Assembly: GCA_036489755.1 (NCBI GenBank)
Contig: DASXFD010000006.1
Location: 23,126-87,125 of the forward strand
Direction of reading: 5' to 3'
Length of the DNA stretch: 64,000 bases
From: JABFXX01 sp036489755
GTDB taxonomy: Bacteria > Myxococcota_A > Polyangia > Haliangiales > Haliangiaceae
How positions within the stretch are numbered: the stretch's first letter is position 1; every line of letters begins with the position of its first letter. The translations under genes were made by a program, and so were the position numbers. The notes under the pieces are model-generated. The model saw nothing but the letters and a program-made list of their open reading frames with translations. It was not told the origin of the DNA and made no database searches. Below are positions 26,915-35,683 of this stretch, one piece after another.

Positions 26915-27862
26915 TCAGTAGCCGGGCTGCGCGGTGACTTCCGTCGCGGCGCTACCGACCGACAGCACTGTGACCGGCAAGAAGTCGACGTCGCTGCCGC
27001 CGCTGCCCGAGTACGTCACGGTCAGCGTCGTTGCGCCCGCGGGCACGCCGCACGCCAGGAAGATGCCCTGCAGCGGCGCCGCGTACGAGTCGTAGCTCGA
27101 CAGCCCGTTCGAGCCGAGCGCCGTGATGATCGTTTGATACGCGTCGATCGGCGGATCGCCGACCGCAGATCCGTTTTGCATCAGCGTGGCATGGACGTTC
27201 GTCGAGTCGGTGAGCCGGTTGCCCATGCAATCGACCGCCTTGTACGCGATGAAGCCGAGGCCCGCGCCCGTCGTGCAGCCACCTTGGCCGCCGATCGCGG
27301 AGATCAGCGCTGCGGGCACCAGCACGTCGAGCGGCATCGCGGTGTTCGCGACGTACGGCGTACCGACGTACGACAGCGCCAGCATCGACGCGTCCGAGCC
27401 CGTGCCGGACGCCGGGATCTCGACGTAGCCAGGCACCGGCGCCGTGTTCGTCGCGACGGTGAACGAGTACGCGCCGGTCGCGTCGGACGTGGTGGTACCG
27501 AGCATCGCAGAGCCGGTGCACGGCTCGGCGTTGCACAGCTCGACCGTGCCCACATACGGCGCAGGGCCGTTGGTGATCGTCGAGAGGCTCTCGGTCGCCG
27601 TGCCGGCTTTGCCACTCACGGTCACGCTCGCGGGAACCGCCGGCGGTGTCGTGTTGCCGGCGCACGCGAACGCATAGTTGATCGCCGAGCCCGAGCCCGA
27701 TCCCGAGCCGGAACCCGATCCCGAGCCGGAGCCCGAGCCGGATCCCGATCCGGATCCCGGCGCGTCGGCGGTCGTGTTCGGCGCATCAGCGGGCGTGCCG
27801 CCGTTGTTCGAGCTGCACGCAAACAAACCAGCGATCACGATCGCGTCCAAGAGCTTCGGCAT
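26915..27862 (-). CDS. Lipoprotein with Gly-Ser dipeptide linker
   Basis: 315 residues from ATG 27862, giving the signal MPKLLDAIVIAGLFAC with lipobox LFAC; an upstream ATG at 27880 is possible but dilutes the signal. After a short acidic linker comes a run of about 12 Gly-Ser dipeptides, then a beta-rich domain (VTVSGKAGTATESLS, AYSFTVATNTAPVPGYVEIP) reminiscent of carboxypeptidase regulatory-like or Ig folds, with several cysteines. The likely location is the outer surface, with the GS run as spacer. Function unknown. Confidence 0.75.
   Translation of the reverse strand: MPKLLDAIVIAGLFACSSNNGGTPADAPNTTADAPGSGSGSGSGSGSGSGSGSGSGSGSAINYAFACAGNTTPPAVPASVTVSGKAGTATESLSTITNGPAPYVGTVELCNAEPCTGSAMLGTTTSDATGAYSFTVATNTAPVPGYVEIPASGTGSDASMLALSYVGTPYVANTAMPLDVLVPAALISAIGGQGGCTTGAGLGFIAYKAVDCMGNRLTDSTNVHATLMQNGSAVGDPPIDAYQTIITALGSNGLSSYDSYAAPLQGIFLACGVPAGATTLTVTYSGSGGSDVDFLPVTVLSVGSAATEVTAQPGY
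27687..27758. repeat. Hexanucleotide minisatellite encoding Gly-Ser repeats
   Basis: About 12 tandem units of a GAGCCC/GATCCC/GAGCCG hexamer lie inside the lipoprotein gene and encode the Gly-Ser linker on the minus strand. Unit length is a multiple of three, so copy-number change by slippage would alter linker length without breaking the frame. Confidence 0.85.
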
Positions 27863-27943
27863 GGTGTCGCGATACACCAAAACGGAGCGCGTTCACAGAC
27901 CCGCCATGCCACGAGGCTGTTGACTTCGTGCGACAACTCGCTC

Positions 27944-28537
27944 ATGGCGCGCATCAGCAGGCCGTCGAAGAAGAAGCAGCCGGCGACGCCGAAACGGAAA
28001 GCGCGGCCTCGCGCAAAGTCGGCTAAGCCCGCGCCGCCGCTCGCCGGTGACGACCGTTGGTGGGCGCTGATCGCGAAGACAAAACATCGCGATTCCGACG
28101 AGCAAGCCGACCGTTTGGTGGCCGCGCTCGGCACGTTACCGCTCGACGACATCCTGGCGTTCGACACGTTCGTGAACGAGCGGATCCGTGACGCATTTCA
28201 CACGGACCTCTGGGCGGTCGCGTACATCATGAACGGCGGCTGCTCCGACGACGGCTTCGATTACTTCCTCGGTTGGCTCGTGCTGCGCGGCAAGCAGGCG
28301 TACGAGGCCGCGCTCGCGAATCCCGAGCACGCCGCGAAAGGCGTGAGCCCGGACGACGAGCCATTCGAGAACGAAGCCGTCTGGTACGCCGCGCGCACCG
28401 CGTACGAGAAGAAAGCCGGCGAAGGCGCGTTCGAGGCGAAAGCGACGCGCGTCGAGCGCACGCTGCAAGGCGAGATGTTCGACGAGGACACCGTCGACGA
28501 ACGCTATCCCAAGCTCGCTCGCCGCTTCGGCGGCTAG
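27944..28537 (+). CDS. DUF4240-domain protein
   Basis: 197 residues from ATG 27944. The first ~35 residues are a basic, low-complexity leader (KKKQPATPKRKARPRAK). The domain that follows has the DUF4240 pattern: WWALIAKTKHRDSDEQADRL, LWAVAYIMNGGCSDDGFDYF, GWLVLRGKQAYEAAL and a C-terminal Tyr-rich helix. DUF4240 proteins are cytoplasmic, of unknown function, and often found in Actinobacteria and Myxococcota near immunity-like genes. No toxin or phage gene is nearby here. Confidence 0.85.
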   Translation: MARISRPSKKKQPATPKRKARPRAKSAKPAPPLAGDDRWWALIAKTKHRDSDEQADRLVAALGTLPLDDILAFDTFVNERIRDAFHTDLWAVAYIMNGGCSDDGFDYFLGWLVLRGKQAYEAALANPEHAAKGVSPDDEPFENEAVWYAARTAYEKKAGEGAFEAKATRVERTLQGEMFDEDTVDERYPKLARRFGG

Positions 28538-28553
28538 CGCGGTACACCACGGT

Positions 28554-30203
28554 ATGGACCCGACCACGATCGCCGCGCTGTTGCGCGAGATCGCGATCTA
28601 CTTCGAGCTCGAGGGCGATCGCCGGCGCGCGATCGCGTACGACCGCGCGGCGGGCTCGGTCGAGGCCGCGAAGGGTCTGCATCGCTTGATCGACGAAGGC
28701 CGGCTCGAAGAGCTGCCGGCGATCGGCCCATCGACGGCACGCGTGATCACCGATCTCGCGCGCACCGCGAGCTCGCCCGTGCTCGACGGTCATCGCGGTA
28801 AGTGGCCCGGCGTGATCGTCGAGCTCGCGAGGCTGCCGTACGTCGGGCCGGCGAAGGCGCGCAAGCTCCACGACGCGCTCGCGCCGAAAGATCTCGAAGC
28901 GGTCGCCGCGGCGTGTCGCGCGCACGCGGTGCGCGAGGTCGCCGGCTTCGGCGAGATCAGCGAGCGCAAGATCCTCGCGGCGATCGAAGAGCGCCAGCTG
29001 CACGGCACGCGCGCGTTGCACGTCGATGCCGAGGACCAAACGCGTGCGATCGCCGCGTTCCTGCGCGCGGATCCGGCCGTGCAGCGCGTCGAGATCGCGG
29101 GCGGCGTGCGGCGATGGCTCGAGATCGTGACGGAGCTCGCGTTCGCGGTTCAAAGCGATCAGCCCGACGCCGTGCTCGCCCGGTTGCGCGAGCTCCCGCT
29201 GCTCGCGCACTCGGAGCTCGCCGGCGATCGCATCGTGGCGCGACTCGCCGATGGCATGCTCGTCGAGGTCGTCGTCGCGCCTGCCGCGCGGTTCGGATGG
29301 GCGTTCATCCGCGCGACGGGATCGCCCGAGCACGTCGAGCTACTGCGCGCGCGCGGTGGCCCATCGATCGACGGGGTCGACGAAGCCGACGTCTATCGCG
29401 CGCTCGAGCTGCCGTTCGTGCCGCCTGAAGTTCGCGATGGCACCGACGAGCTCGGCCGCGACTTCTCGGATCTCGTCGAGCTCGCGGACGTCGCGACCGC
29501 ATGTCACTGCCACACGACGTACAGCGACGGCAAGGACTCGATCCTCGCGATGGCCGAAGCGGCGCGCGAGCTCGGCATGCGCGCGATCACGATCACCGAT
29601 CACTCGGCCGCCGCGTCGTACGCGGGCGGGCTCGATGCCGAACGGCTGCGCGCACAGGCCGCCGAGATCTCGCAGCTCGACGCGCCGATCCGGATCTTGC
29701 GCGGCACCGAAGCCGACATCCTCGCCGACGGCTCGATCGACGTGCCGCCCGAGCTCGTCGGCGAGCTCGATCTCGTGATCGCAAGCGTGCATCAGCGGTT
29801 CAAGCTCGACGAGGACGGCTCGACGCGCCGGATCGTCGCGATGGTGCGCCAGCCGTTCTTCAAGATCTGGGGTCATCCGTTCGGCCGGCTCGTGATGCGC
29901 CGCGAGCCGATTCCGCTGCGCTTCGACGAAGTGCTCGACGCGGCCGCCGAGTCGCGCGTCGCGTTCGAGATCAACGGCGATCCCTACCGGCTCGACATGG
30001 CGCCCGAGCTCGCGCGACTCGCCGCCGCGCGCGGCATTCCGTTCGTGGTGTCGAGCGACGCGCACTCGACGCGCGGGCTCACCGCCGTGCGCTGGGCCGT
30101 CGCGCTGGCCAGGCGCGCACGGCTGCGCCGCTCGCAGGTGCTCAACGCGCTGGATCCGGCCGAGCTCGCCGCACGAATCGCGCCGCGACCGACAGCGGGA
30201 TGA
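28554..30203 (+). CDS. PolX-type protein: degenerate polymerase with intact PHP phosphoesterase
   Basis: 549 residues, close to the size of bacterial family-X polymerases. The N-terminal helix-hairpin-helix repeats (ELPAIGPSTARVI, LPYVGPAKARKLHDAL) are present. The nucleotidyltransferase core reads EIAGGVRRWLEIVTELAFAV where active enzymes carry GS-RRG----D-D; the metal-binding aspartates are missing, so polymerase activity is unlikely. The PHP domain keeps its metal residues: CHCHTTYSDGK, ITDHS, GTEADIL, ASVHQRF, GHPFGR and SSDAHS. It may therefore act as a 3'-5' exonuclease or phosphoesterase in repair. Its 3' end overlaps the opposing DUF4105 gene by 62 bases. Confidence 0.9.
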   Translation: MDPTTIAALLREIAIYFELEGDRRRAIAYDRAAGSVEAAKGLHRLIDEGRLEELPAIGPSTARVITDLARTASSPVLDGHRGKWPGVIVELARLPYVGPAKARKLHDALAPKDLEAVAAACRAHAVREVAGFGEISERKILAAIEERQLHGTRALHVDAEDQTRAIAAFLRADPAVQRVEIAGGVRRWLEIVTELAFAVQSDQPDAVLARLRELPLLAHSELAGDRIVARLADGMLVEVVVAPAARFGWAFIRATGSPEHVELLRARGGPSIDGVDEADVYRALELPFVPPEVRDGTDELGRDFSDLVELADVATACHCHTTYSDGKDSILAMAEAARELGMRAITITDHSAAASYAGGLDAERLRAQAAEISQLDAPIRILRGTEADILADGSIDVPPELVGELDLVIASVHQRFKLDEDGSTRRIVAMVRQPFFKIWGHPFGRLVMRREPIPLRFDEVLDAAAESRVAFEINGDPYRLDMAPELARLAAARGIPFVVSSDAHSTRGLTAVRWAVALARRARLRRSQVLNALDPAELAARIAPRPTAG

Positions 30204-31284
30204 TCGCCGACACGATCGGCACCCACAGCGGCTGCCGCAACACGCCGATCGCGCGCAACAGCGAGATCGCGAGCAGCTCGGCGACCCGCCATTTGGCGTA
30301 GCGCTCGCGCCGCGCTTCGCCGAGGAACGGCAGCACGATGTCGATCGGCACGAGCACGAGCGCGACCTCGTTGTAACGAATGCCGGCGATGCCCGAGATC
30401 GCGACGAGCGTCCAGATGACCGCGCCCCAGCCGGCGAGCCACACGGTCGCCCACGCGATCGTGCCGCGGTTGCGCCGGATCACGATCGGCACGACGAACA
30501 GCGCGGCGAACGCGAGCATCGGCAGCGCGCCGCTCGGGCCCGTGTCCGGAAACGGCTGGCCGGTTCGGGCGTGCAGCCGGTTCGGCGCGACGCCGAGCTG
30601 CGCCGCGATCTCCTGGCGAAACACGTCGGGATGGAACATCGCCTGCCAGACGGTCGGGTGTGTATCGAGCGCTCGGCCGACGAGAAAATCCGACAGCCCG
30701 CGCAAGATCGGGTGCTCGGCGAGCCCGCGATAGCCGAGCTCGCGAAACGTCAGCGGGTACGCGCGATCGGTGCCGGCGCGCAGCGCACCGTCGGTCGCAT
30801 CGTCGATCAGGCCGCGGATGCGGGTCGTGCAGTTGTCGGCGAAGTGATCATAGATGTAGTAGCGCCACGGCCCGTCGAGCTGCGCGAGCACGCCGTTCTC
30901 GAGCTTGCGTGCGGCCTCCGGCGACAGCGCGAGCGTCTGCTCGTAGATGTCGCGATCCTCGTACTCGTAGAAGCCGAGCATGTCGCTCTTCGGCTCGGGC
31001 TCCATCCAGAACAGCTGCTCGCCGCGCAGGAAGCCCCACACGAGATCGGTGGTCGCATCGAAGTCGGTGACGCCCCAGTTGAAGCAAACCGTCTCGCGGT
31101 GCGGATACGCGAGGCACAGCGCGGCGTGGCCCCACTTCTCGAAGATCGGGTCGCCTTCGCCGAACGTGAGCACGCTGACGACCGGCGGCACGGGCGAGCC
31201 GCCGAGCTGCATCGTGTCCGGCGCGTGCGCGGGCTGCGCCGCTGCTGCGGTCGCGAGCACGCACAGCACGACGATCGACTTCAC
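30142..31284 (-). CDS. DUF4105 (Lnb-like) membrane protein
   Basis: 380 residues from GTG 31284, which overlaps the M16 stop as GTGA and yields a signal peptide (VKSIVVLCVLATAAAA). The periplasmic domain has the DUF4105 motifs VVSVLTFGEGDPIFEKWGHAA, NWGVTDF and YDHFADNCTTRIRGLID, related to the N-terminal domain of Lnb, an intramolecular lipoprotein transacylase of some Firmicutes. About five membrane helices fill the C-terminal third. It may be a cysteine-dependent envelope enzyme; activity in Myxococcota is not established. It ends inside the opposing PolX gene. Confidence 0.88.
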   Translation of the reverse strand: MKSIVVLCVLATAAAAQPAHAPDTMQLGGSPVPPVVSVLTFGEGDPIFEKWGHAALCLAYPHRETVCFNWGVTDFDATTDLVWGFLRGEQLFWMEPEPKSDMLGFYEYEDRDIYEQTLALSPEAARKLENGVLAQLDGPWRYYIYDHFADNCTTRIRGLIDDATDGALRAGTDRAYPLTFRELGYRGLAEHPILRGLSDFLVGRALDTHPTVWQAMFHPDVFRQEIAAQLGVAPNRLHARTGQPFPDTGPSGALPMLAFAALFVVPIVIRRNRGTIAWATVWLAGWGAVIWTLVAISGIAGIRYNEVALVLVPIDIVLPFLGEARRERYAKWRVAELLAISLLRAIGVLRQPLWVPIVSAIIPLSVAARFVRRARPDPAR

Positions 31285-33512
31285 GGCGTGGTTGGCTTGT
31301 CGAACAGCTTCGGATCGATCTTCGCGGCGAGATCGATCTTGTCCATCGTCAGCGCGGTGACGCGGCCGGTCGTCGCGCTCACGCGCTTGAACGCGACCTT
31401 CACGCCGCCGACGTCTTTGTAGTCGCCGAAGTCGTCGGTCTCGCTCTGGCCCTCCGACGAGTACGTCACGCGCGTGACGAGCTTCGTCTTGCGATCGATG
31501 AACAGCACGACGTCGAGCCCGAACGGCGAGGCCATCTTGACCACCGCCTGCGGCTTGTCGTCGATCGTGTCGTCGGGCATCGGCACGACCTTCGCGGCCG
31601 GATCGATCGCCTTCTCGAGGATCAGCTCGGGCTCGCGCCACGCCTCGAACTGCGCCGCGACCATGTCGTTGCCCGCGAGATCGAACAGCTCGGACTCGGC
31701 CGTCTTCTGGTTCGGCGCGAGCTCCCAGCCGGTCTTGCCGCTGACCGCGACGTCGACTTTGAGCTTGTTCGCGATCGTCGCGTCGATGCGCATGCGATCG
31801 GGCACGGCGAGCGTGTGCTCGATCACGACCGGCAGCGCCTGGCCGCGGATCGTCGTCGTGCCGCTGCCGACCTCGCGGATCGTTTTGATCGCGTCGAGCT
31901 TCGCCTTGCCGCCCTTCGCGGCGATCGCTTCGGCGAGCAGCTTCTTGGTCGCCGCGATCGTCTTCGCGTCGACCGGCATGTCGGGCAACTTCGGCTCGGG
32001 CGAGATCACGTCGGTGAACGACACCTTCTCGTAGCGCCAACCCTCTTTCTTGAGCTGCGGCTCGATGTCCTTCGCGTCGCCGACCATCACGATGACGTAG
32101 TTGCGCGGATCGATGATCGCGGCCGCGGCGCGCCGAGCCGACTGCGCGTCGACCTTGCCGACCTGCAGCGGATAATTCTGGAGATATTCGACGCCGAAGT
32201 TGTGGAGCTCGGCGCCCATCAACGCCGACGCGACGTCGCCCGCCGACTGGAAGCGCATCGCGTAACCACCGGCGAGGTTCGCGACCGCCGATGCGACCTC
32301 GTCATCGCTCGGCCCGTCCTTCTGCATCTTCGCGAGCTGCGCGATGATCAGCTTCGTGGTCGCGATCGCCTCGCTGTTGCGCGTGAACGTCTGCGCGACG
32401 AACGAGCCCCTGTCGAGGTTGCGGTCGAACGCCGAGCTCGCGCCGTAGGCCTTGTTGCCCTCGACGCGCACGACCTTCATGAGCCGCGAGCTGAACTCGC
32501 CGCCGCCGAGCACGTAGTTCCACACGAGCGTGTCGAAGAACTCGGGGTCGTTGTGTTGGATGCCGAACTGCGCGATGCGGATGTGCGTCTGCGTCTGGCC
32601 CGGCTTGTCGACGAGCCGGATGCGGATGCCCGACAGGCCGGGTTCCTTGTAGGTCGGCGTCGGCGGCACGCTGCCTTTTTTCCAGCTGCCGAACGCGTGC
32701 TCGAGCTCGCCCTTGATCGCTTTCTGATCGATGTCGCCGGCGACGATGAGGATCGCGTTGTTCGGCAGGTACCAGTTCTTCGCCCACGCGACGACGTCGT
32801 CGCGGCGCAGCGCGTTGACCGATTGTTCGCTGTTGATCCAGCCGCGCACGTGCTCTGGACCCCACAACAGATTCTGCACGTGCTCGCTCGCGAGCGAGCC
32901 GGCGTCGTCGAGCCGCGCGCGCACGGTGCCGACCATCGACTCCTTGACCTTCGACAGCTCGGTGTCGGGGAACGTCGATTGCGTGAGCATCTCGGCCATC
33001 AGGCCCAAGCACGTGCCGCGGTCGCGGGCGAGCGCGCCGCACGACAAGAGCGTCGCTTCGAACGTGGCCTCGGCGCCGATCGTGCCGCCGACGAAGTCGA
33101 TCGCTTTCGCGAGGCCGACTGCATCGTGAGCGTGCGTGCCTTTCACGAGCATGTCGGCCGTTGCCTCGGCGACGCCGAGCCGCACGCGCGGCTCCTGCTC
33201 GCGGCCGGCGCGGATCGCGAGCTGCGCGTTGAACGTCGGCAGGCGACTGTCTTTGATCGTGTAGACCTGGAGGCCGTTCGACAGCACGAATGCGTCGATC
33301 GGTGGCAGCTCGACCTTTTGCGGCAGCTTCGCTGCCGGCTCGGCGATCATGTCGTTGCGGCCCACCCACGGATCGTCGGTGTGGGCCGGCGGCGGCGGCG
33401 GCTTCGCGAGATGATCGGTGCCATCCGACGGCAACATCGGCACCGCGGCCTCTTGCTCCTTCGGCGAGCACGCGGCGAACGCCGCAAACAGTAGCAACGC
33501 GAGGCGGCGCAT
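31281..33512 (-). CDS. M16-family peptidase homologue, zinc site lost, with extra C-terminal domain
   Basis: 743-residue lipoprotein (MRRLALLLFAAFAAC, lipobox FAAC). Residues about 75-500 show the two M16 half domains, but where active enzymes have HxxEH this protein reads GVAEATADMLVKGT, so it cannot bind zinc there; R/Y and late motifs (HIRIAQFGIQHNDPEF, NYVLGGGEFSSRL) are retained. Residues about 525-743 form an additional beta-rich domain resembling LolA/outer-membrane carrier folds (VVIEHTLAVPDRMRID, KLVTRVTYSSEGQ). It starts with a one-base overlap to the active M16 gene, so the two likely make an alpha/beta-type heterodimer as in mitochondrial processing peptidase. Confidence 0.9.
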   Translation of the reverse strand: MRRLALLLFAAFAACSPKEQEAAVPMLPSDGTDHLAKPPPPPAHTDDPWVGRNDMIAEPAAKLPQKVELPPIDAFVLSNGLQVYTIKDSRLPTFNAQLAIRAGREQEPRVRLGVAEATADMLVKGTHAHDAVGLAKAIDFVGGTIGAEATFEATLLSCGALARDRGTCLGLMAEMLTQSTFPDTELSKVKESMVGTVRARLDDAGSLASEHVQNLLWGPEHVRGWINSEQSVNALRRDDVVAWAKNWYLPNNAILIVAGDIDQKAIKGELEHAFGSWKKGSVPPTPTYKEPGLSGIRIRLVDKPGQTQTHIRIAQFGIQHNDPEFFDTLVWNYVLGGGEFSSRLMKVVRVEGNKAYGASSAFDRNLDRGSFVAQTFTRNSEAIATTKLIIAQLAKMQKDGPSDDEVASAVANLAGGYAMRFQSAGDVASALMGAELHNFGVEYLQNYPLQVGKVDAQSARRAAAAIIDPRNYVIVMVGDAKDIEPQLKKEGWRYEKVSFTDVISPEPKLPDMPVDAKTIAATKKLLAEAIAAKGGKAKLDAIKTIREVGSGTTTIRGQALPVVIEHTLAVPDRMRIDATIANKLKVDVAVSGKTGWELAPNQKTAESELFDLAGNDMVAAQFEAWREPELILEKAIDPAAKVVPMPDDTIDDKPQAVVKMASPFGLDVVLFIDRKTKLVTRVTYSSEGQSETDDFGDYKDVGGVKVAFKRVSATTGRVTALTMDKIDLAAKIDPKLFDKPTTP

Positions 33513-34963
33513 CACTTCCTCTCCTGCTTCGGCTCGGCTTTTGGTTGCGACGCCGGCGGCGGCGCCGACTTCTGATCGGGCGGCAGCGCGGGCCGCAGCG
33601 GCGGCGGGATCACGACGATCGTGGCGCGGTTCGGCGCCATGTACGTCTTGACGACGCGCGCCACGTCGGCCGCCGTGACCTTCTCGATCTCGTCGACGTC
33701 GCGCGTGAACTGCGTGGGATCGCCGGTCAGGATCCACGATCGGCCGACCGCTTCGGCCAAGCCCTGCACGTGCTCGAGCGAGAACACGAAGCCGGCCTGC
33801 ACTTGATTCTTCGCCTTGCGGAGCTCGTCGGGCTTCGGGCCATGCGCGCCGAGCTTGGCGATCTCGTCGAAGATCGCGGCCTCGACCGGATCGGCCTGCG
33901 ACGCGTCGAGATAGGCGCCGAGCGCGACGATCATGCCCGGATCCTCGCGCACGATCGCCTCGACGCCGCCGTCGAGCGCGAGCGCGCGCTTGGTCTTCGG
34001 ATCGATCGCCTTGAGCCGGACCTTGAGCCGCGACGAGTCGCCCGAGCCGAGCAGGATCGACGCGACCTGCAGCGCGTAGACGTCTTTGTCCTTCGCGGCG
34101 GGGATGTGCCAGCCGACGAGCGAGATGCCGACCTGGCCGGGCTCGACGACCTCGCGCCGCTTCTCGGTTTGCTCGGGCTCCGTCAACGCCTGCGCCGGCC
34201 GCGGCGGATCGGCCGCCTTCGGGATCTGGCCGAACCACTTCTCCGCCGAGGTCTTCACCTGCTCGAGCGTCGCCTTGCCGACGACGACGAGCATCGCGTT
34301 GTTCGGCTCGTAGTACGCGTCGTAGAAGCGCTTCAGATCCTCGGGCGTGGTCGCGTCGAGATCTTTGAGGTTGCCGCCCGCCGTCCACGCGTACGGGTGC
34401 TTCGTGTACGCGATCGCGAGGAAGCGCAGGAAGCCCTTCGCGATCGGCGAGTTCTCCTCCTGGCGGATCTCTTCTTTGACGACCTCGCGCTCGCCGTCGA
34501 TCATTTCCTTGCGGAAGAGCAGATTGCGCATGCGCTCGGCTTCGAGCTGCACCGCGAAGTCGAAGTAGTCCGACGGCAGCGTGTCGATGTAGTGCGTCGC
34601 GTCCTCGTCCGTGGTCGCGTTGACGTAGCCGCCGATGCCGTTGATGTCCTGCGCGTGCGCTTCGGACCGCACGTGCGTCGTGCCCTTGAACATCATGTGC
34701 TCGAACATGTGGGCCGAGCCGCGGCGATCGTGCGGCTCGTCCTTGCTGCCGGCGTGGTACCAGACCTGAACCGCGACCACCGGCGCGCTGTCGATCCGCA
34801 TGAACGCGACGCGCAGCCCGTTCGCGAGCTGGAAGGTTTCGATCGTCGGAAGCTTGGCGGTCGAAGAAGAAGACAGTGACGACGGCGGAGGGCTAGGCGG
34901 CGTTGCCGCGAATCCGGCGCTGCAGAAGCCCACGACCACGGCCAGAGCGAGAAGGCGCACCAT
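33512..34963 (-). CDS. M16-family zinc peptidase (active subunit)
   Basis: 483 residues with a Sec signal peptide (MVRLLALAVVVGFCSAGFAA). The inverted zinc motif appears as SAHMFEHMMFKGT at about residues 85-97, and the third ligand region follows about 75 residues later (REVVKEEIRQEE). The later half contains GVGGEFSS-like GSGDSSRLKVRLK and RLAEAVGRSW segments. The C-terminus is Pro/Lys-rich. It is probably periplasmic and pairs with the inactive homologue translated from the overlapping downstream gene to cleave peptides. Transcription likely starts in the 152-base gap shared with the small rpsU-linked gene. Confidence 0.93.
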   Translation of the reverse strand: MVRLLALAVVVGFCSAGFAATPPSPPPSSLSSSSTAKLPTIETFQLANGLRVAFMRIDSAPVVAVQVWYHAGSKDEPHDRRGSAHMFEHMMFKGTTHVRSEAHAQDINGIGGYVNATTDEDATHYIDTLPSDYFDFAVQLEAERMRNLLFRKEMIDGEREVVKEEIRQEENSPIAKGFLRFLAIAYTKHPYAWTAGGNLKDLDATTPEDLKRFYDAYYEPNNAMLVVVGKATLEQVKTSAEKWFGQIPKAADPPRPAQALTEPEQTEKRREVVEPGQVGISLVGWHIPAAKDKDVYALQVASILLGSGDSSRLKVRLKAIDPKTKRALALDGGVEAIVREDPGMIVALGAYLDASQADPVEAAIFDEIAKLGAHGPKPDELRKAKNQVQAGFVFSLEHVQGLAEAVGRSWILTGDPTQFTRDVDEIEKVTAADVARVVKTYMAPNRATIVVIPPPLRPALPPDQKSAPPPASQPKAEPKQERK

Positions 34964-35059
34964 TCGCCGCGGACACTAGCTCAATGTGCTGGATTTGCCA
35001 GGAGCTAGGTGTTCCAACGCCGTACCGGCAGAAGTTCAGCATTAACGGAATAATTCGCC

Positions 35060-35088
35060 TTGACTGGAAAACCAACTGACGCCAGAGT
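35060..35088 (+). promoter_or_regulatory. Possible sigma-70-type promoter upstream of the rpsU cluster
   Basis: TTGACT at 35060-35065 is followed 17 bases later by CAGAGT at 35083-35088, in a locally AT-rich part of the 34964-35115 gap. The -35 is good and the -10 is poor, so this is tentative. The gap otherwise shows no ORF and separates the divergent M16 and small-protein genes. Confidence 0.3.
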
Positions 35089-35115
35089 CAGGTTTCAAAA
35101 CCAAGGGAGAGCGCA

Positions 35116-35352
35116 GTGGCACGCGTGCAAACCAATTTGGAGGATGGGCGGAGCATGATCGATGTAACCGGCGTCAAAGTGTTTTCGGCGACCAAGGCCA
35201 AAGAGCGCGAGCTGTTGGGCGAGCTGATCACGGACTGGATTCGCAGCCACCCGGAGCACGAGATCGTCGACAAGATCGTCACCCAGTCGTCGGACTCGGA
35301 GTTCCACTGCCTGACGATCACGCTGTTTTTCAAGCACGGCGCGAAGGCGTAA
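35116..35352 (+). CDS. Conserved small protein next to rpsU
   Basis: 78 residues from GTG 35116, chosen because AAGGGAG lies at normal distance; an internal ATG at 35155 with its own GGAG would give a 65-residue product (start MIDVTGVKVFSATK). The sequence is compact and acidic-basic mixed (ELLGELITDWIRSHPEHEIVDK, SSDSEFHCLTITLFF), suggesting a single small alpha/beta domain. I recall no named family. Being 46 bases ahead of rpsU suggests co-transcription and a role linked to translation or stress; that is inference. Confidence 0.75.
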   Translation: MARVQTNLEDGRSMIDVTGVKVFSATKAKERELLGELITDWIRSHPEHEIVDKIVTQSSDSEFHCLTITLFFKHGAKA

Positions 35353-35398
35353 GCCCGCTTGACCGCTGAGCGTTGATCAGGTACCCACTGGTCCCTCC

Positions 35399-35626
35399 AT
35401 GGAGAACACGTTCGGCAGGCCCGTCGAGGTCGAAGTTCGCGACAGCCTCGAGAAGGCGATGAAGATCCTCAAGCAGAAGATGTCCAAGGAGGGCATCCTG
35501 CAGGAGCTCAAGCGTCGCCGGTTCTACGAGAAGCCGTCGGTGAAAAAGAAGCGGAAGACGCGCGAGGCTCGCAAGCGCCTCCGTCGCGAGATGAAGCGCC
35601 GGGTCACGCCGGCGCCGACGCGCTGA
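35399..35626 (+). CDS. rpsU: 30S ribosomal protein S21
   Basis: 75 residues with the S21 signature: N-terminal VEVEVRDSLEKAMKILKQKMSK, then ILQELKRRRFYEKPSVKKKRK and a basic tail. S21 binds the 3' domain of 16S rRNA near the anti-Shine-Dalgarno and aids initiation. There is no obvious Shine-Dalgarno before its ATG (CTGGTCCCTCC), in keeping with S21 genes that are autoregulated in some phyla. The following 57-base gap has a small hairpin (GCGGTC/GACCGC) and then prmA. Confidence 0.95.
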   Translation: MENTFGRPVEVEVRDSLEKAMKILKQKMSKEGILQELKRRRFYEKPSVKKKRKTREARKRLRREMKRRVTPAPTR

Positions 35627-35683
35627 GTAGGCGAGCGAGCGGGCGCAGCGGTCGACTTTGACCGCGTAGCGAGCGAGCCCTCT

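Noticed and set aside
35627..35683. Rho-independent terminator after rpsU
   Set aside because: The GCGGTC/GACCGC hairpin has no T tract after it and prmA follows closely on the same strand.
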